From Leptolyngbyaceae cyanobacterium C42_A2020_001 (lineage in GTDB: Bacteria > Cyanobacteriota > Cyanobacteriia > Leptolyngbyales > Leptolyngbyaceae), in NCBI GenBank assembly GCA_015272515.1, contig JACYLN010000111.1, positions 101,921 through 165,920 on the forward strand: a stretch of DNA of 64,000 nt, given 5' to 3'. The translations under genes were made by a program, and so were the position numbers. Of the stretch, positions 1 through 7,842 are shown piece by piece. The notes beneath the pieces are model-generated. The model was not told the DNA's origin. It worked only from the letters and a program-made list of their open reading frames with translations, and ran no database searches. The first letter of the stretch is position 1; each line of letters starts with the position of its first letter.

Positions 1-198
1 TCCAGCGATTCCGTGTTTGATGGAGCCAATGCGATCGCCCGGGTGTCTGATTGCGGCATCCAGTTTGCCCGCGACGTGATGAATCAGCTTCCGGCTCAAT
101 TCCCCCACCCCCTCTACCAGCATCAAGCCCAGCGCCTAGTGCGAGAACTGGCAAAAGCGCAAGTGTCTGCTTGTCTGGTTGTTTCTGGTAGTGAGTAG
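1..198 (+). CDS. C-terminal fragment of an unrecognised protein
   Basis: The reading frame is open from the first base of the window and ends with TAG at 196-198, so this is most likely the last 65 codons of a gene that begins upstream. The only possible internal start is a GTG at 13 with no clear ribosome site before it. The visible peptide is soluble-looking, with a short helical stretch rich in Arg, Ala and Gln (ARVSDCGIQFARD, QAQRLVRELAKAQ). I recognise no family. It lies 24 bases before the PstS-like gene on the same strand, so it may be the upstream member of that operon. Confidence 0.5.
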   Translation, partial: SSDSVFDGANAIARVSDCGIQFARDVMNQLPAQFPHPLYQHQAQRLVRELAKAQVSACLVVSGSE

Positions 199-222
199 AA
201 ATTTTAAGGCTATCGATCTCCC

Positions 223-1125
223 ATGCTTAAACCGAAACCGCCTTCTCCGATTCCATACATCGCCCTAGCCCTGGTACTTTTGGCAAGTGGCTACTGGTGG
301 TTCAATCGCCAATCCCGTTCAGCCAATTCTGTTTCGTCTACGCAAACATTGGGCAAATCAAAAGCATCATCAGCCAGTGCTTTTCCGCTGCCGCGATCCG
401 TTCCAGCGGGAACTGTGGTAGACATTGATGGCTCAACCAGCATGGTGACCATTAATCAAAACTTAAAACGAACATTTGAGCAACAGTTTCCTGGTACAGA
501 AGTGATCACAGAAGCGAATGGCTCGAATCAAGGCATTCAAACCTTGCAGGCGGGCATGATTGATGTGGCAGCGTTGTCTCGTCCGTTAACGATGCAAGAA
601 ACAGCGCAAGGGTTAGAAGCAGTGGAAATTACCAACGACGCGATCGCGATCGTGGTCGGCAATACCAACCCCTTCAAAGGCAGCCTCACCCCCAAACAAT
701 TGCAAGGAATTTTTCAGGGTACCCTTGTCAACTGGTCGCAGGTGGGCGGTCCCAACAAAATGATCCGCGTGATCAATCGTCCGCCAGTTAGCGGCACCCA
801 TCAAACTTTCAAAGAATTGGTCTTAAACGGCGGCAACTTTGGCACCACACTCAACATCACTACACTGCCACAAGACGCAACTACACCATTGTTACGAGCA
901 TTGGGTACAGATGGCATTGGCTACGCGACCAATACTCAAGTACTGAAGCAGAAGACGGTGCGGAGTGTGCCTATTGGGGGACTGCAACCAAATCAGCCCA
1001 ACTATCCCTATCGCCGCACCTTGTTCTATGCCTATCAAACCCCAGCCAGTAAAGTAACTCAGGCATTTTTAGGCTTTGCTCTCTCGGCACAAGGCAAACA
1101 GGCAATTTTAAGGGAGGCACCATGA
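223..1125 (+). CDS. PstS-like periplasmic substrate-binding protein (membrane-anchored)
   Basis: A 300-residue protein with a short basic N-terminus and one hydrophobic segment at about residues 11-26, with no lipobox Cys, so it is probably anchored outside the cytoplasmic membrane. From residue 60 it has the PstS/PBP-like order: GSTSM near 71, NGSNQGIQ near 106, a 'DVAALSRPL' strand, and SGTHQTF near 196, the positions that hold phosphate or a similar oxyanion in PstS proteins. No PstCAB genes follow. Its stop overlaps the next start by four bases (ATGA), so it is translationally coupled to a membrane protein and an amide-ligase-like gene. It may therefore be a sensor or binding component of that operon rather than a phosphate importer. 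Family call good, ligand unknown. Confidence 0.75.
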   Translation: MLKPKPPSPIPYIALALVLLASGYWWFNRQSRSANSVSSTQTLGKSKASSASAFPLPRSVPAGTVVDIDGSTSMVTINQNLKRTFEQQFPGTEVITEANGSNQGIQTLQAGMIDVAALSRPLTMQETAQGLEAVEITNDAIAIVVGNTNPFKGSLTPKQLQGIFQGTLVNWSQVGGPNKMIRVINRPPVSGTHQTFKELVLNGGNFGTTLNITTLPQDATTPLLRALGTDGIGYATNTQVLKQKTVRSVPIGGLQPNQPNYPYRRTLFYAYQTPASKVTQAFLGFALSAQGKQAILREAP

Positions 1126-1739
1126 ACAATCGACTAACCCAGGAGCAGTTACGCAAAATTGTGGCGGAAGTGGGCGAACTCGATCTGCGCCGTCAGCAAG
1201 AACTGGAAGCCAACCAGGTAAGAGAGATTTTGATGGAATTGGATCTGCCGCCAGAGTTGTTGGAAGATGCAATGGTTCAGCTTCGGCGGCGAGAAGCTCT
1301 CGCAGTGCAGGAGCGGCGACAACGCTGGATTGCAGGCAGTGCGCTTGCCTGTTTAATCATTGCGATCGCGGGAACGGGATTCTGGATGTGGCAGGGGCAG
1401 CAATCCCTGAATCGAGTTGCCGCTCAACAAGACCGAATTACGTTGGTTCAAGACGATGGGGGGAATTTGGAGGCTGTGACCCGTCCTGCTGAAGTGGTTT
1501 ATCGCGTCACGCTACGGGATGCACCCGTAGACAAAACCCTATCTTTGCGCTGCGATTGGCTTGATCCCGGTGGGCAGGTTGTAAAGCAAGTGCAATACGA
1601 AACCCGCACGATTACCACAGCCGTTTGGGATACTCGCTGTCGTTACATCATCGGCGCTGAAGCCGTTCCGGGTAATTGGATGGTGAAGCTGTGGATGGGC
1701 AATCGCCTGTTGAGTGATGCCACACTTGAGGTGAAGTAA
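1122..1739 (+). CDS. single-pass membrane protein, unknown function
   Basis: A 205-residue protein. Residues 1-65 are a charged helical cytoplasmic-type region (QLRKIVAEVGELDLRRQQE, then QLRRREALAVQERRQR). One transmembrane helix lies at about 68-88 (ALACLIIAIAGTGFWMW). The remainder is a beta-rich extracytoplasmic domain with two Cys (SLRCDW and DTRCRY) that could pair. I do not recognise the outer domain with certainty. It overlaps the PstS-like gene by four bases and is followed after two bases by the asparagine-synthetase-like gene, so these are co-translated. The architecture would suit a partner that couples the outer binding protein to the cytoplasmic enzymes, which is inference. Confidence 0.6.
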   Translation: MNNRLTQEQLRKIVAEVGELDLRRQQELEANQVREILMELDLPPELLEDAMVQLRRREALAVQERRQRWIAGSALACLIIAIAGTGFWMWQGQQSLNRVAAQQDRITLVQDDGGNLEAVTRPAEVVYRVTLRDAPVDKTLSLRCDWLDPGGQVVKQVQYETRTITTAVWDTRCRYIIGAEAVPGNWMVKLWMGNRLLSDATLEVK

Positions 1740-1741
1740 CC

Positions 1742-3475
1742 ATGTCGTTTCCCCCCTCCACCACTGTCCTGAAATCCCATCACGTTTTGGGCTACTGGGG
1801 CTATGGCGATCGCGCAAATCTGCAAGCGCAACTGGCAGGGACAGCGGCAATGTTGGGCACAGGAAACCCCTTGCAGAGACAAACGTCCCCGGATGAGGTC
1901 AATTTATCCCAATCAAGTTGGAGTGTGGTATGGATTGAAAACGCTGGGGGTGCCGAGATTGAACTGACAGCGGATCGCCTGATACTGGGGCGGGAAGCCT
2001 TTGGGCGATCGCCGCTGTACTGGCTGCAACAGGGGCAGGTGATCTGGTTTGCCTCGCGATTGCAATGGTTGCTGCCCTTGAGCGATCGCGCCATCCATCT
2101 ACCAGCAGTGTATGGCTACGCCTGTTTTTCCTATGTACCCACCCCCCTCACACCGATTGCTAACATCTTCAACTTGGCGGCTGGCACAGAGCAAACGTGG
2201 AACCTGTTACCAGACGGCACACTCTCTCAACCCCGCCAGACTCAAGGGCAGGAGTGGCAGGAATCGCTGGAACAACTGAAGGATGAAGAAGCGGCGATCG
2301 CGCAACTGCAAACCCTACTTCAAAATGCCGTCCACACCCAAACCGCCGACCTAGCCGATCAACCTGTGGGCGTGTTCTTGTCTGGCGGGTTAGATTCTTC
2401 CATTGTGGCAGCATTGTTGGTACAGGCGGGGCTAAAGGTGCAAGCCTACACCCTCAACTTTGGAGATCCCGATCTGTCTGAGCACTGGTATGCCGAACAG
2501 GTGGCTCACTTTCTCAACATTCCGCTGCACGTTGTAGATGTAACTCCCAAACGGATTCGGGCTGCCCTATTGCCTACGGCTCAAGCCCTGGATTTGCCCT
2601 TTGGCGATGGAGTGACCGTGCCCCTGTTTTTGTTGGCACAAGCTGCCAGCCAGGAAGTGAGCGTCGTGTTTAATGGGGAGGGCGGCGACCAATTGTTTGC
2701 TGGCTGGACGAACAAACCGCTGATTGCCGCAGGCGTTTACCAAACTGAGCAACCCCAGGCAGAATCTTTCACCCAGCAATATCTCCGCACTTTCCATCGA
2801 CTCTGGGGCTACGAAGAGCAGGTATTTCAACCCGAGATCTACGCTCAGGTGCAGACGTTTGACCCGCAACAATGGCTAGCAACCGCCCTCGATTCGGAAA
2901 GTTGCCCATCCTTGCTGCATCGCCTGCGGCGCGCCACGCTGATGCTCAAAGGTGCTCAAAATATCCATCCTCGCGCTACCAACATTGGGTTGGCCCATGG
3001 GCTAGACGTGCGATCGCCCTTTTGTGATCTGGCTCTGGCGCAAGCAGCGTTTCGCATTTCCAGTCAACTGCATCTGCAAGGCTCCTGCGAAAAGTACATC
3101 TTGAAGCGGGCAGTGGCAGATTGGCTTCCCTCCGAGATTGTGTGGCGAACCAAACGCGGCATGGGCGTTCCCCTCACCCGTTGGTGTTTAGATAGCCTCT
3201 GGCATGACCTGGGCAAGTGGCTTAGTCCCACCCGTCTGCGGCAAGAAGGGATCTGGCAACCCGCGATCGCCTGCCAAATCATATCGGGTCAGCTCGGCAC
3301 CATTCAGGGGCGACGCATGGGGGAATGCCTGTGGCTGCTACTGATGTGGCAAGCTTGGCGTGAGGTTCATCATAATTGCTCCAGCTCGGTTTACTCCTTT
3401 GACCATCCGTTTTGGCTACCATCCTGGCTCGGACGTTCCTACCTGCGTTTACGTAAAGGCATCAAGCAATGGTAG
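1742..3475 (+). CDS. asparagine-synthetase-like ATP-dependent amide ligase without N-terminal Cys
   Basis: A 577-residue protein of the AsnB family. The C-terminal half has the ATP-pyrophosphatase P-loop 'FLSGGLDSS' near residue 210 and later synthetase signatures (NGEGGDQLFAGW; ARATNIGLAHGLDVRSPF, corresponding to the conserved RxDR...vRxPF region; and KRGMGVP). The N-terminal glutaminase-like domain is present (GREAFGRSPLYW, FASRLQWLL), but the protein begins MSFPPS, so the Cys-2 nucleophile needed for glutamine hydrolysis is absent. In the family this goes with enzymes using another nucleophile, as in beta-lactam and carbapenam synthetases. It overlaps the next gene by seven bases. The substrate is unknown. 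True asparagine synthesis from ammonia cannot be excluded. Confidence 0.8.
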   Translation: MSFPPSTTVLKSHHVLGYWGYGDRANLQAQLAGTAAMLGTGNPLQRQTSPDEVNLSQSSWSVVWIENAGGAEIELTADRLILGREAFGRSPLYWLQQGQVIWFASRLQWLLPLSDRAIHLPAVYGYACFSYVPTPLTPIANIFNLAAGTEQTWNLLPDGTLSQPRQTQGQEWQESLEQLKDEEAAIAQLQTLLQNAVHTQTADLADQPVGVFLSGGLDSSIVAALLVQAGLKVQAYTLNFGDPDLSEHWYAEQVAHFLNIPLHVVDVTPKRIRAALLPTAQALDLPFGDGVTVPLFLLAQAASQEVSVVFNGEGGDQLFAGWTNKPLIAAGVYQTEQPQAESFTQQYLRTFHRLWGYEEQVFQPEIYAQVQTFDPQQWLATALDSESCPSLLHRLRRATLMLKGAQNIHPRATNIGLAHGLDVRSPFCDLALAQAAFRISSQLHLQGSCEKYILKRAVADWLPSEIVWRTKRGMGVPLTRWCLDSLWHDLGKWLSPTRLRQEGIWQPAIACQIISGQLGTIQGRRMGECLWLLLMWQAWREVHHNCSSSVYSFDHPFWLPSWLGRSYLRLRKGIKQW

Positions 3476-5109
3476 ATATGCTCAATTCAATTTCCAGTTC
3501 CCCTGGTGCATCGCTCATTCTCAGCCCCGAACTGGCAACGGAACTCCTTCAGCTTTACGGGTCTCCGCTGTACGTGTACGACGGCGATCGCTTACGCCAA
3601 ACCATCGATCACATTACCCAGGCATTTCCCTATGCCAACACTCACTTTCATTTTGCCAGCGTCACCAACGGCAACCTTTCCCTGCTAAAAATCATTCGCG
3701 ATCGCGGTTGGGGCATCCACGCCAACACCCCTGGCGACATTTACCTGGCACTCCAGGCAGGCTTCCATCCCAGCCAAATTGTGTACAGCGGCAGCAACCT
3801 CAACCGCGACGAAATGCACCAAGTCCTCGATTGGGGCGTAACAACCCTGAATTTGGACAGTTTGGCGCAATTGCAGTTGTTCTGCGAAGTGTGGCAGGAG
3901 GAAGCAGGTGGAGGTGATGAGCGAGGTAAGGAGTGGATGAGTGGGCGTGAAAGTCTGTTTACCCATACCCATCCACCCATTCACGCTTCTACCTCCCCTT
4001 CCCCATCTTCTCCCCCTTCCCCATTCTCCCCCACCCCCTTTCCCCGCATCGGTCTTCGCCTCAACCACCCCCCACTCACAGGCGATAGCCGCATTGGCGT
4101 GCGCCCACAGGAGTTTGCATCGGCGATCGCTCTAGCACACCAGGCAGAACTCCCAATCAGCGGGTTGCACTTCTATCGAGGCACTGGAACAAACGCGACA
4201 AAAGCATTTACGCAAGTGATTAATGAGGTAATCGCGATCGCGCAGCAACTCCCCGATTGGCGCTATCTCGACTTTGGTGGCGGGTTTGGTTATCCCTATC
4301 ATCACGACAGAGTAGCGTTTGACTGGAACGAATTTGGAGTCGCTCTCAGTCACCGCATTAACGAGTTGCCGCAACCCATTGATCTGATAATTGAACCGGG
4401 ACGGGCGGCGATCGCAGGCTGTGCCGTATTGCTGTGTCAGGTAGTTTCCGTGAAATGGCAAGACGAGAAACAAATCATCGGCACCGATACAACCGTCGCC
4501 AATCTCTCCGTTCCAGCCGTACATGGGAGCTATCGGGAGATTGTAGTGGTTAAGAGGCAGAAAAATTTGAGATTGTCGATTGGAGATTCTGGATTGGAGA
4601 AGTTAGAAGTTGGGAGTCAGGAGTCAGAAGATGAGAGAGACCTTCAAAATTCCCTTCGGTTCGACTCAGGGAGAACAAAATCCAACATTCAAACTTCAAA
4701 ATTCGGTTCGGTGTTCGGCGAACTCACACGAGCCGCTGACTCACCGAAAGCCAAAATTCAAACTTCCCCCACTCCCCCACTCCCCCACTCCTCCACTCCC
4801 CCACTCCCCCACTCCCCCACTCCTCCACTCCCCCACTCCCTCCTCTTCCCCACCGATGTTTGCGGCAACACTACCTATTCCCGCGATTATCTGGGACGCA
4901 ACTGCCAACTTCCAGCATTGCAACCAGGAGATGTGCTGGCCGTGCTAGATGTGGGGGCTTATGGCTATGCGATGTCGTCCCATTTTTTGCACCGTCCCCG
5001 CCCGGCGGAGGTCTTGCTAGAGGGAAATACCCATCGGTTGATTCGGCAGCGAGAAGATTACAGCGTGTTGTTGGCAAACCAGGTTTTTACAGGAGGTGAG
5101 GGTGCATGA
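3469..5109 (+). CDS. fold-III PLP decarboxylase homologue (LysA/ODC-like) lacking the catalytic Lys, with repeat insertions
   Basis: A 546-residue protein aligned by eye to diaminopimelate/ornithine decarboxylases. The barrel has YGSPLYVYDGD near 28, LDFGGGFGYPY near 267 and EPGRAAIAG near 306. The C-terminal part has DVCGNTTYSRDYLG, where the Cys corresponds to the active-site CESxD motif, and DVGAYGYAMSS. The strand-1 motif that normally carries the Schiff-base lysine (AxKAN type) reads FASVTNGN, with Val in the Lys position. Two low-complexity stretches, about residues 144-192 and 362-461, interrupt the fold. Without them it would be about 400 residues, the usual family size. The second holds a repeat also found in pyrB. 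It may be a PLP-independent or regulatory homologue. It overlaps both neighbours, so it belongs to the 223-7692 operon. Confidence 0.75.
   Translation: MVDMLNSISSSPGASLILSPELATELLQLYGSPLYVYDGDRLRQTIDHITQAFPYANTHFHFASVTNGNLSLLKIIRDRGWGIHANTPGDIYLALQAGFHPSQIVYSGSNLNRDEMHQVLDWGVTTLNLDSLAQLQLFCEVWQEEAGGGDERGKEWMSGRESLFTHTHPPIHASTSPSPSSPPSPFSPTPFPRIGLRLNHPPLTGDSRIGVRPQEFASAIALAHQAELPISGLHFYRGTGTNATKAFTQVINEVIAIAQQLPDWRYLDFGGGFGYPYHHDRVAFDWNEFGVALSHRINELPQPIDLIIEPGRAAIAGCAVLLCQVVSVKWQDEKQIIGTDTTVANLSVPAVHGSYREIVVVKRQKNLRLSIGDSGLEKLEVGSQESEDERDLQNSLRFDSGRTKSNIQTSKFGSVFGELTRAADSPKAKIQTSPTPPLPHSSTPPLPHSPTPPLPHSLLFPTDVCGNTTYSRDYLGRNCQLPALQPGDVLAVLDVGAYGYAMSSHFLHRPRPAEVLLEGNTHRLIRQREDYSVLLANQVFTGGEGA
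4553..4850 (+). repeat. in-frame dispersed-repeat insertion in the decarboxylase homologue
   Basis: About 300 bases that interrupt the conserved fold. In order: a GGGAGTCAGGAGTCAGAAGA block (4612-4631), an AATTCCCTTCGGTTCGACTC block near 4648-4668, a 65-base block at 4695-4759 shared with pyrB at 64 of 65 positions, and a C-rich array (see the separate entry). The 65-base block can fold: arm TTCGGTG pairs with CACCGAA and inner CGGC pairs with GCCG. The frame stays open, so the block is translated as [17 protein letters not shown]. The limits come from where family similarity stops and restarts, so they are approximate. Confidence 0.8.
4766..4841 (+). repeat. C-rich tandem repeat (CCCCCACT type)
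   Basis: An array of 8- to 9-base units of the form CCCCCACTC / CTCCACTCC inside the decarboxylase homologue, read as a Pro-Leu-Pro-His-Ser repeat (TPPLPHSP). Units of similar composition occur at 35341-35388 and in the low-complexity spacers at 28138-28322 and 61706-61947. Confidence 0.85.
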
Positions 5110-6356
5110 GATGTATTCGCTGCGGCACCGATAATTCGCGTCGCGATCGCCTTTCGCATCAGGGGCGGTGCAAACACTGCCACCATCTCTTTGCCTTCGA
5201 CCCTCAGACCATGATGTCACCCCGCTTCACGGATCGGTATTTTCAGAGCTTAATCAACAAGCTCTCGGCAAGTAACACGCTCTATTTCACGAAACGTCAA
5301 TTTCTGTACTGCTTTCAGCAACGCTACTATGGTCGTCCTCGATTTCCATATTTTCGTCCGGGCTTAAGTCGGACGTTGCCACCTATGGAGATATCAGGAA
5401 AGGTTGGCGTTAGTTTGCTCATCATTGGTGTGCTGTTGGCATTTCTAGCTTTCAATCGTCTCATTTCTCCCCTGTTTGGGGTGGGTGCGTTCTTAGTGTT
5501 TCCGGGCTTGTTCCTGATGAGGCAAGATTTGAGTCAGCGCAGACGGCTTCAGGCTGAACGCCAGCGCGTGGCAAACCGGGAATGGGAGGAGCAACAGCGG
5601 CGACAAAAGCCACCAGCAGCCTCATTGCAAGTTTCAGAGGGTCAGATTGAGGGATGGTTGCGGCGCTGGCAGGAGGTGAATGGCGCAATTGAGAAATTAC
5701 TAGCACCACCCAAAGGAATTGCGGAACCTGTTGCGGTTGAGCCGGATGTGACCCAATACAGTTTTGATCGGCTGGTGATTTGCGATCGCGATAGTATTGC
5801 CCAGTTGTTAATTGCCAACAATTTTCACTTTGAGCGGAATTGTGCCATTGTCAGCATCAATGGCTATCCACCCCGAATTTTTGACACCGTGATGGACATG
5901 GTGCGGCGCAATCCAGCGTTGAAGGTGTATGTGTTGCATGATTGCACCGCTACCGGAATTGCCTGTGTGGAGCAAATTAGAACTGAGCCAAATTGGTTTC
6001 AAAATAGCCCAGTCTCAATTGTGGATGTAGGGTTAGTACCTGCTCAGGTGAGCCAAAGTCAGGCATATTTCTATCTATCAGTCGCAGCTCGCCAGGAGGT
6101 AACTCCTTATTTAGATGCGATTCGTTCGCGCCTAACGGAAGCAGAATTGGATGATATTGTATCGGGTCGCTATGTAGAGTTGGAAGCATTTACACCACGA
6201 CAGTTAATTCAGATTTTGAATCGAGCAATTCAAGCAAGTGAAAGAGGAGATTCCAACTTAGCAGAATCTAACTTACCTAATTTAGTGGTTTTAGAGGAGC
6301 GCGATCGCTTCCGCATAACAGACAGAACATTTTTGGAAATTGAAAGTTTTGGTTAA
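5106..6356 (+). CDS. zinc-ribbon, membrane and Toprim-like protein, copy 1
   Basis: A 416-residue protein. The N-terminus is a four-Cys zinc ribbon (MRCIRCGTDN ... GRCKHCHHLF). Two hydrophobic segments follow at about residues 95-112 and 118-135, then a basic linker. The C-terminal domain, from about 205, has FDRLVICDRDSIAQLL, a NGYPPRIFD turn and KVYVLHDCTATG. This resembles the acidic and DxD-like strand order of Toprim domains (topoisomerase VI A/Spo11 group), although the second acidic motif is HDC rather than DxD. It is paralogous along its whole length to the next gene. The start overlaps the upstream stop as ATGA. Function unknown, and the Toprim assignment is tentative. Confidence 0.6.
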   Translation: MRCIRCGTDNSRRDRLSHQGRCKHCHHLFAFDPQTMMSPRFTDRYFQSLINKLSASNTLYFTKRQFLYCFQQRYYGRPRFPYFRPGLSRTLPPMEISGKVGVSLLIIGVLLAFLAFNRLISPLFGVGAFLVFPGLFLMRQDLSQRRRLQAERQRVANREWEEQQRRQKPPAASLQVSEGQIEGWLRRWQEVNGAIEKLLAPPKGIAEPVAVEPDVTQYSFDRLVICDRDSIAQLLIANNFHFERNCAIVSINGYPPRIFDTVMDMVRRNPALKVYVLHDCTATGIACVEQIRTEPNWFQNSPVSIVDVGLVPAQVSQSQAYFYLSVAARQEVTPYLDAIRSRLTEAELDDIVSGRYVELEAFTPRQLIQILNRAIQASERGDSNLAESNLPNLVVLEERDRFRITDRTFLEIESFG

Positions 6357-6372
6357 TCCAACCTGAAAGTGT

Positions 6373-7692
6373 ATGAAATGTATTCAATGCCAGACTGATA
6401 ACACCTTAAAAGACCGGACAGATAATCACGGTCGTTGCAAGCAATGTCAGCATCCGTTTGTGTTTGAGCCAACCAGCATGGGCGCAACCAAAGTGACGGA
6501 TATGATGTTCGCAAAAGCGATCGCCGATCTATCTGCGAACGACACCTTATTTTTCACACCCAAACAGCTTTTTTATCTCTTCAATAAGCATCTACAAGGG
6601 CGGGGAATGCTGCAACCAATCGGTCTTTTAATATTGAGTGGATTTGCGACCGTATTTGCCCTCGTGACGATTGTTCTACCTGGTTTAGAAAAAGGATATT
6701 GGGGATTTCTGCTGATTCCAATTGTGATCAATGGACTGTGTTTATGGGAGCTTTGGCATCGTAGTCAATCTCAAAGAGTGTCTAGCCAAGAACGAGGATA
6801 TGCATCTCGGTGTTTGCAAGTGCATGGATGGGCAATCCTGGTGTTTGGGATGATTTTTGGACTGAATTTGAACCTGTTTCCTTTCTTTGCTGGGAGCGTA
6901 GTGGTTGGGTTGGCGGCTGTCTACTGGGGTAGACGGGGATGGATCAATCGAGCGGCAATCTCTTCTGTGGCATTGCTGGAATGGGCGAAGTTTCAGGAAT
7001 GGCTAACTTCCTGGCAGACAGTAAACCCGATAACCAAGATACTTGAGCCTCCAAAGGAAACGCAGGTTGCTTTGAATGTTAATCCGGATGTAACAGCCTA
7101 TAGCTTTGATCGGTTGGTGGTAACTGATAGTGCCGCGATCGCCCAACTGCTGATTGCTAACAACTTTCACTTTGAAAACAATTGCGCCATCCTCAGCGTT
7201 ACTGGGTATCCCCAGGGAATTTTCTTGACTGCTATGGAAATGCTACGCCGCAACCCAGAGTTGAAAGTGTATGCCTTTCATGATTGCAGCGGTAAAGGCA
7301 TGGGTTTAGCGCATCACTTGCGAACCAGCCCCCAATGGTTTCAAAACAGTCCAGTTGAGATTGTGGATGTAGGCTTGTTGCCGCGCCAAATCCTCTCAAT
7401 TCCCAGTGTGTTTGTGCAGCAATCAACAGAATTTGCGGGTGCCTCTAAACGACTGACCGATCTCGAACGGCGACAATTTACCGCAGATGAACTGGCATGG
7501 CTGGATGAAGGCAATGCGGTGTTGCTGGAGTCGTTTACACCGCAGCGATTGATCCAGGCACTCAACCGAGGGATTGCTGCCAGTCGCGAGTTTCTGGAGA
7601 AAGACAGCAGTAGTGGCGGCAGCGACGGCAGCGACTCTATTTTCATCGGTGATGGTGGCAGTCCGCACTATTCGGTCGAAAGTTTTGGGTAA
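6373..7692 (+). CDS. zinc-ribbon, membrane and Toprim-like protein, copy 2
   Basis: A 439-residue paralogue of the preceding gene, 16 bases downstream. It starts with the same zinc ribbon (MKCIQCQTDN ... GRCKQCQHPF), shares the LFFTPKQLFYLF segment, and has about four hydrophobic segments between residues 80 and 200 instead of two. The C-terminal domain repeats FDRLVVTDSAAIAQLL, TGYPQGIF and KVYAFHDCSGKG. Both copies end with ESFG, which suggests a conserved C-terminal tail. The extreme C-terminus before it is Ser/Gly rich (SSSGGSDGSDS). The pair looks like an old tandem duplication in which the membrane part diverged. Function unknown. Confidence 0.6.
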   Translation: MKCIQCQTDNTLKDRTDNHGRCKQCQHPFVFEPTSMGATKVTDMMFAKAIADLSANDTLFFTPKQLFYLFNKHLQGRGMLQPIGLLILSGFATVFALVTIVLPGLEKGYWGFLLIPIVINGLCLWELWHRSQSQRVSSQERGYASRCLQVHGWAILVFGMIFGLNLNLFPFFAGSVVVGLAAVYWGRRGWINRAAISSVALLEWAKFQEWLTSWQTVNPITKILEPPKETQVALNVNPDVTAYSFDRLVVTDSAAIAQLLIANNFHFENNCAILSVTGYPQGIFLTAMEMLRRNPELKVYAFHDCSGKGMGLAHHLRTSPQWFQNSPVEIVDVGLLPRQILSIPSVFVQQSTEFAGASKRLTDLERRQFTADELAWLDEGNAVLLESFTPQRLIQALNRGIAASREFLEKDSSSGGSDGSDSIFIGDGGSPHYSVESFG

Positions 7693-7842
7693 CGTTTTGC
7701 CGCGATCGTCCTGAAATGGCATCCGCATAAATGAAGGGAAAGGGATATCGTTTTTTCCGCATTTATGCTGCTTGATGAAAATCCGCTCACTGTAAACAAC
7801 CAAGTCGTGTACGCTGAAGGCGTTCCCTTTTCATCCTTTGGC

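Noticed and set aside
223..1125. Phosphate transporter operon
   Set aside because: No PstC, PstA, PstB or PhoU genes follow the PstS-like gene; the neighbours are amide-ligase and PLP-type proteins.
4766..4841. Possible CRISPR-like array
   Set aside because: Units are 8-9 bases without unique spacers, and the tract is translated within a gene.
4741..4923. Gly/Ser-rich antisense frame opposite the C-rich array
   Set aside because: It is the complement of a CCCCCACTC tandem array within a real gene, which leaves frames open by composition only.
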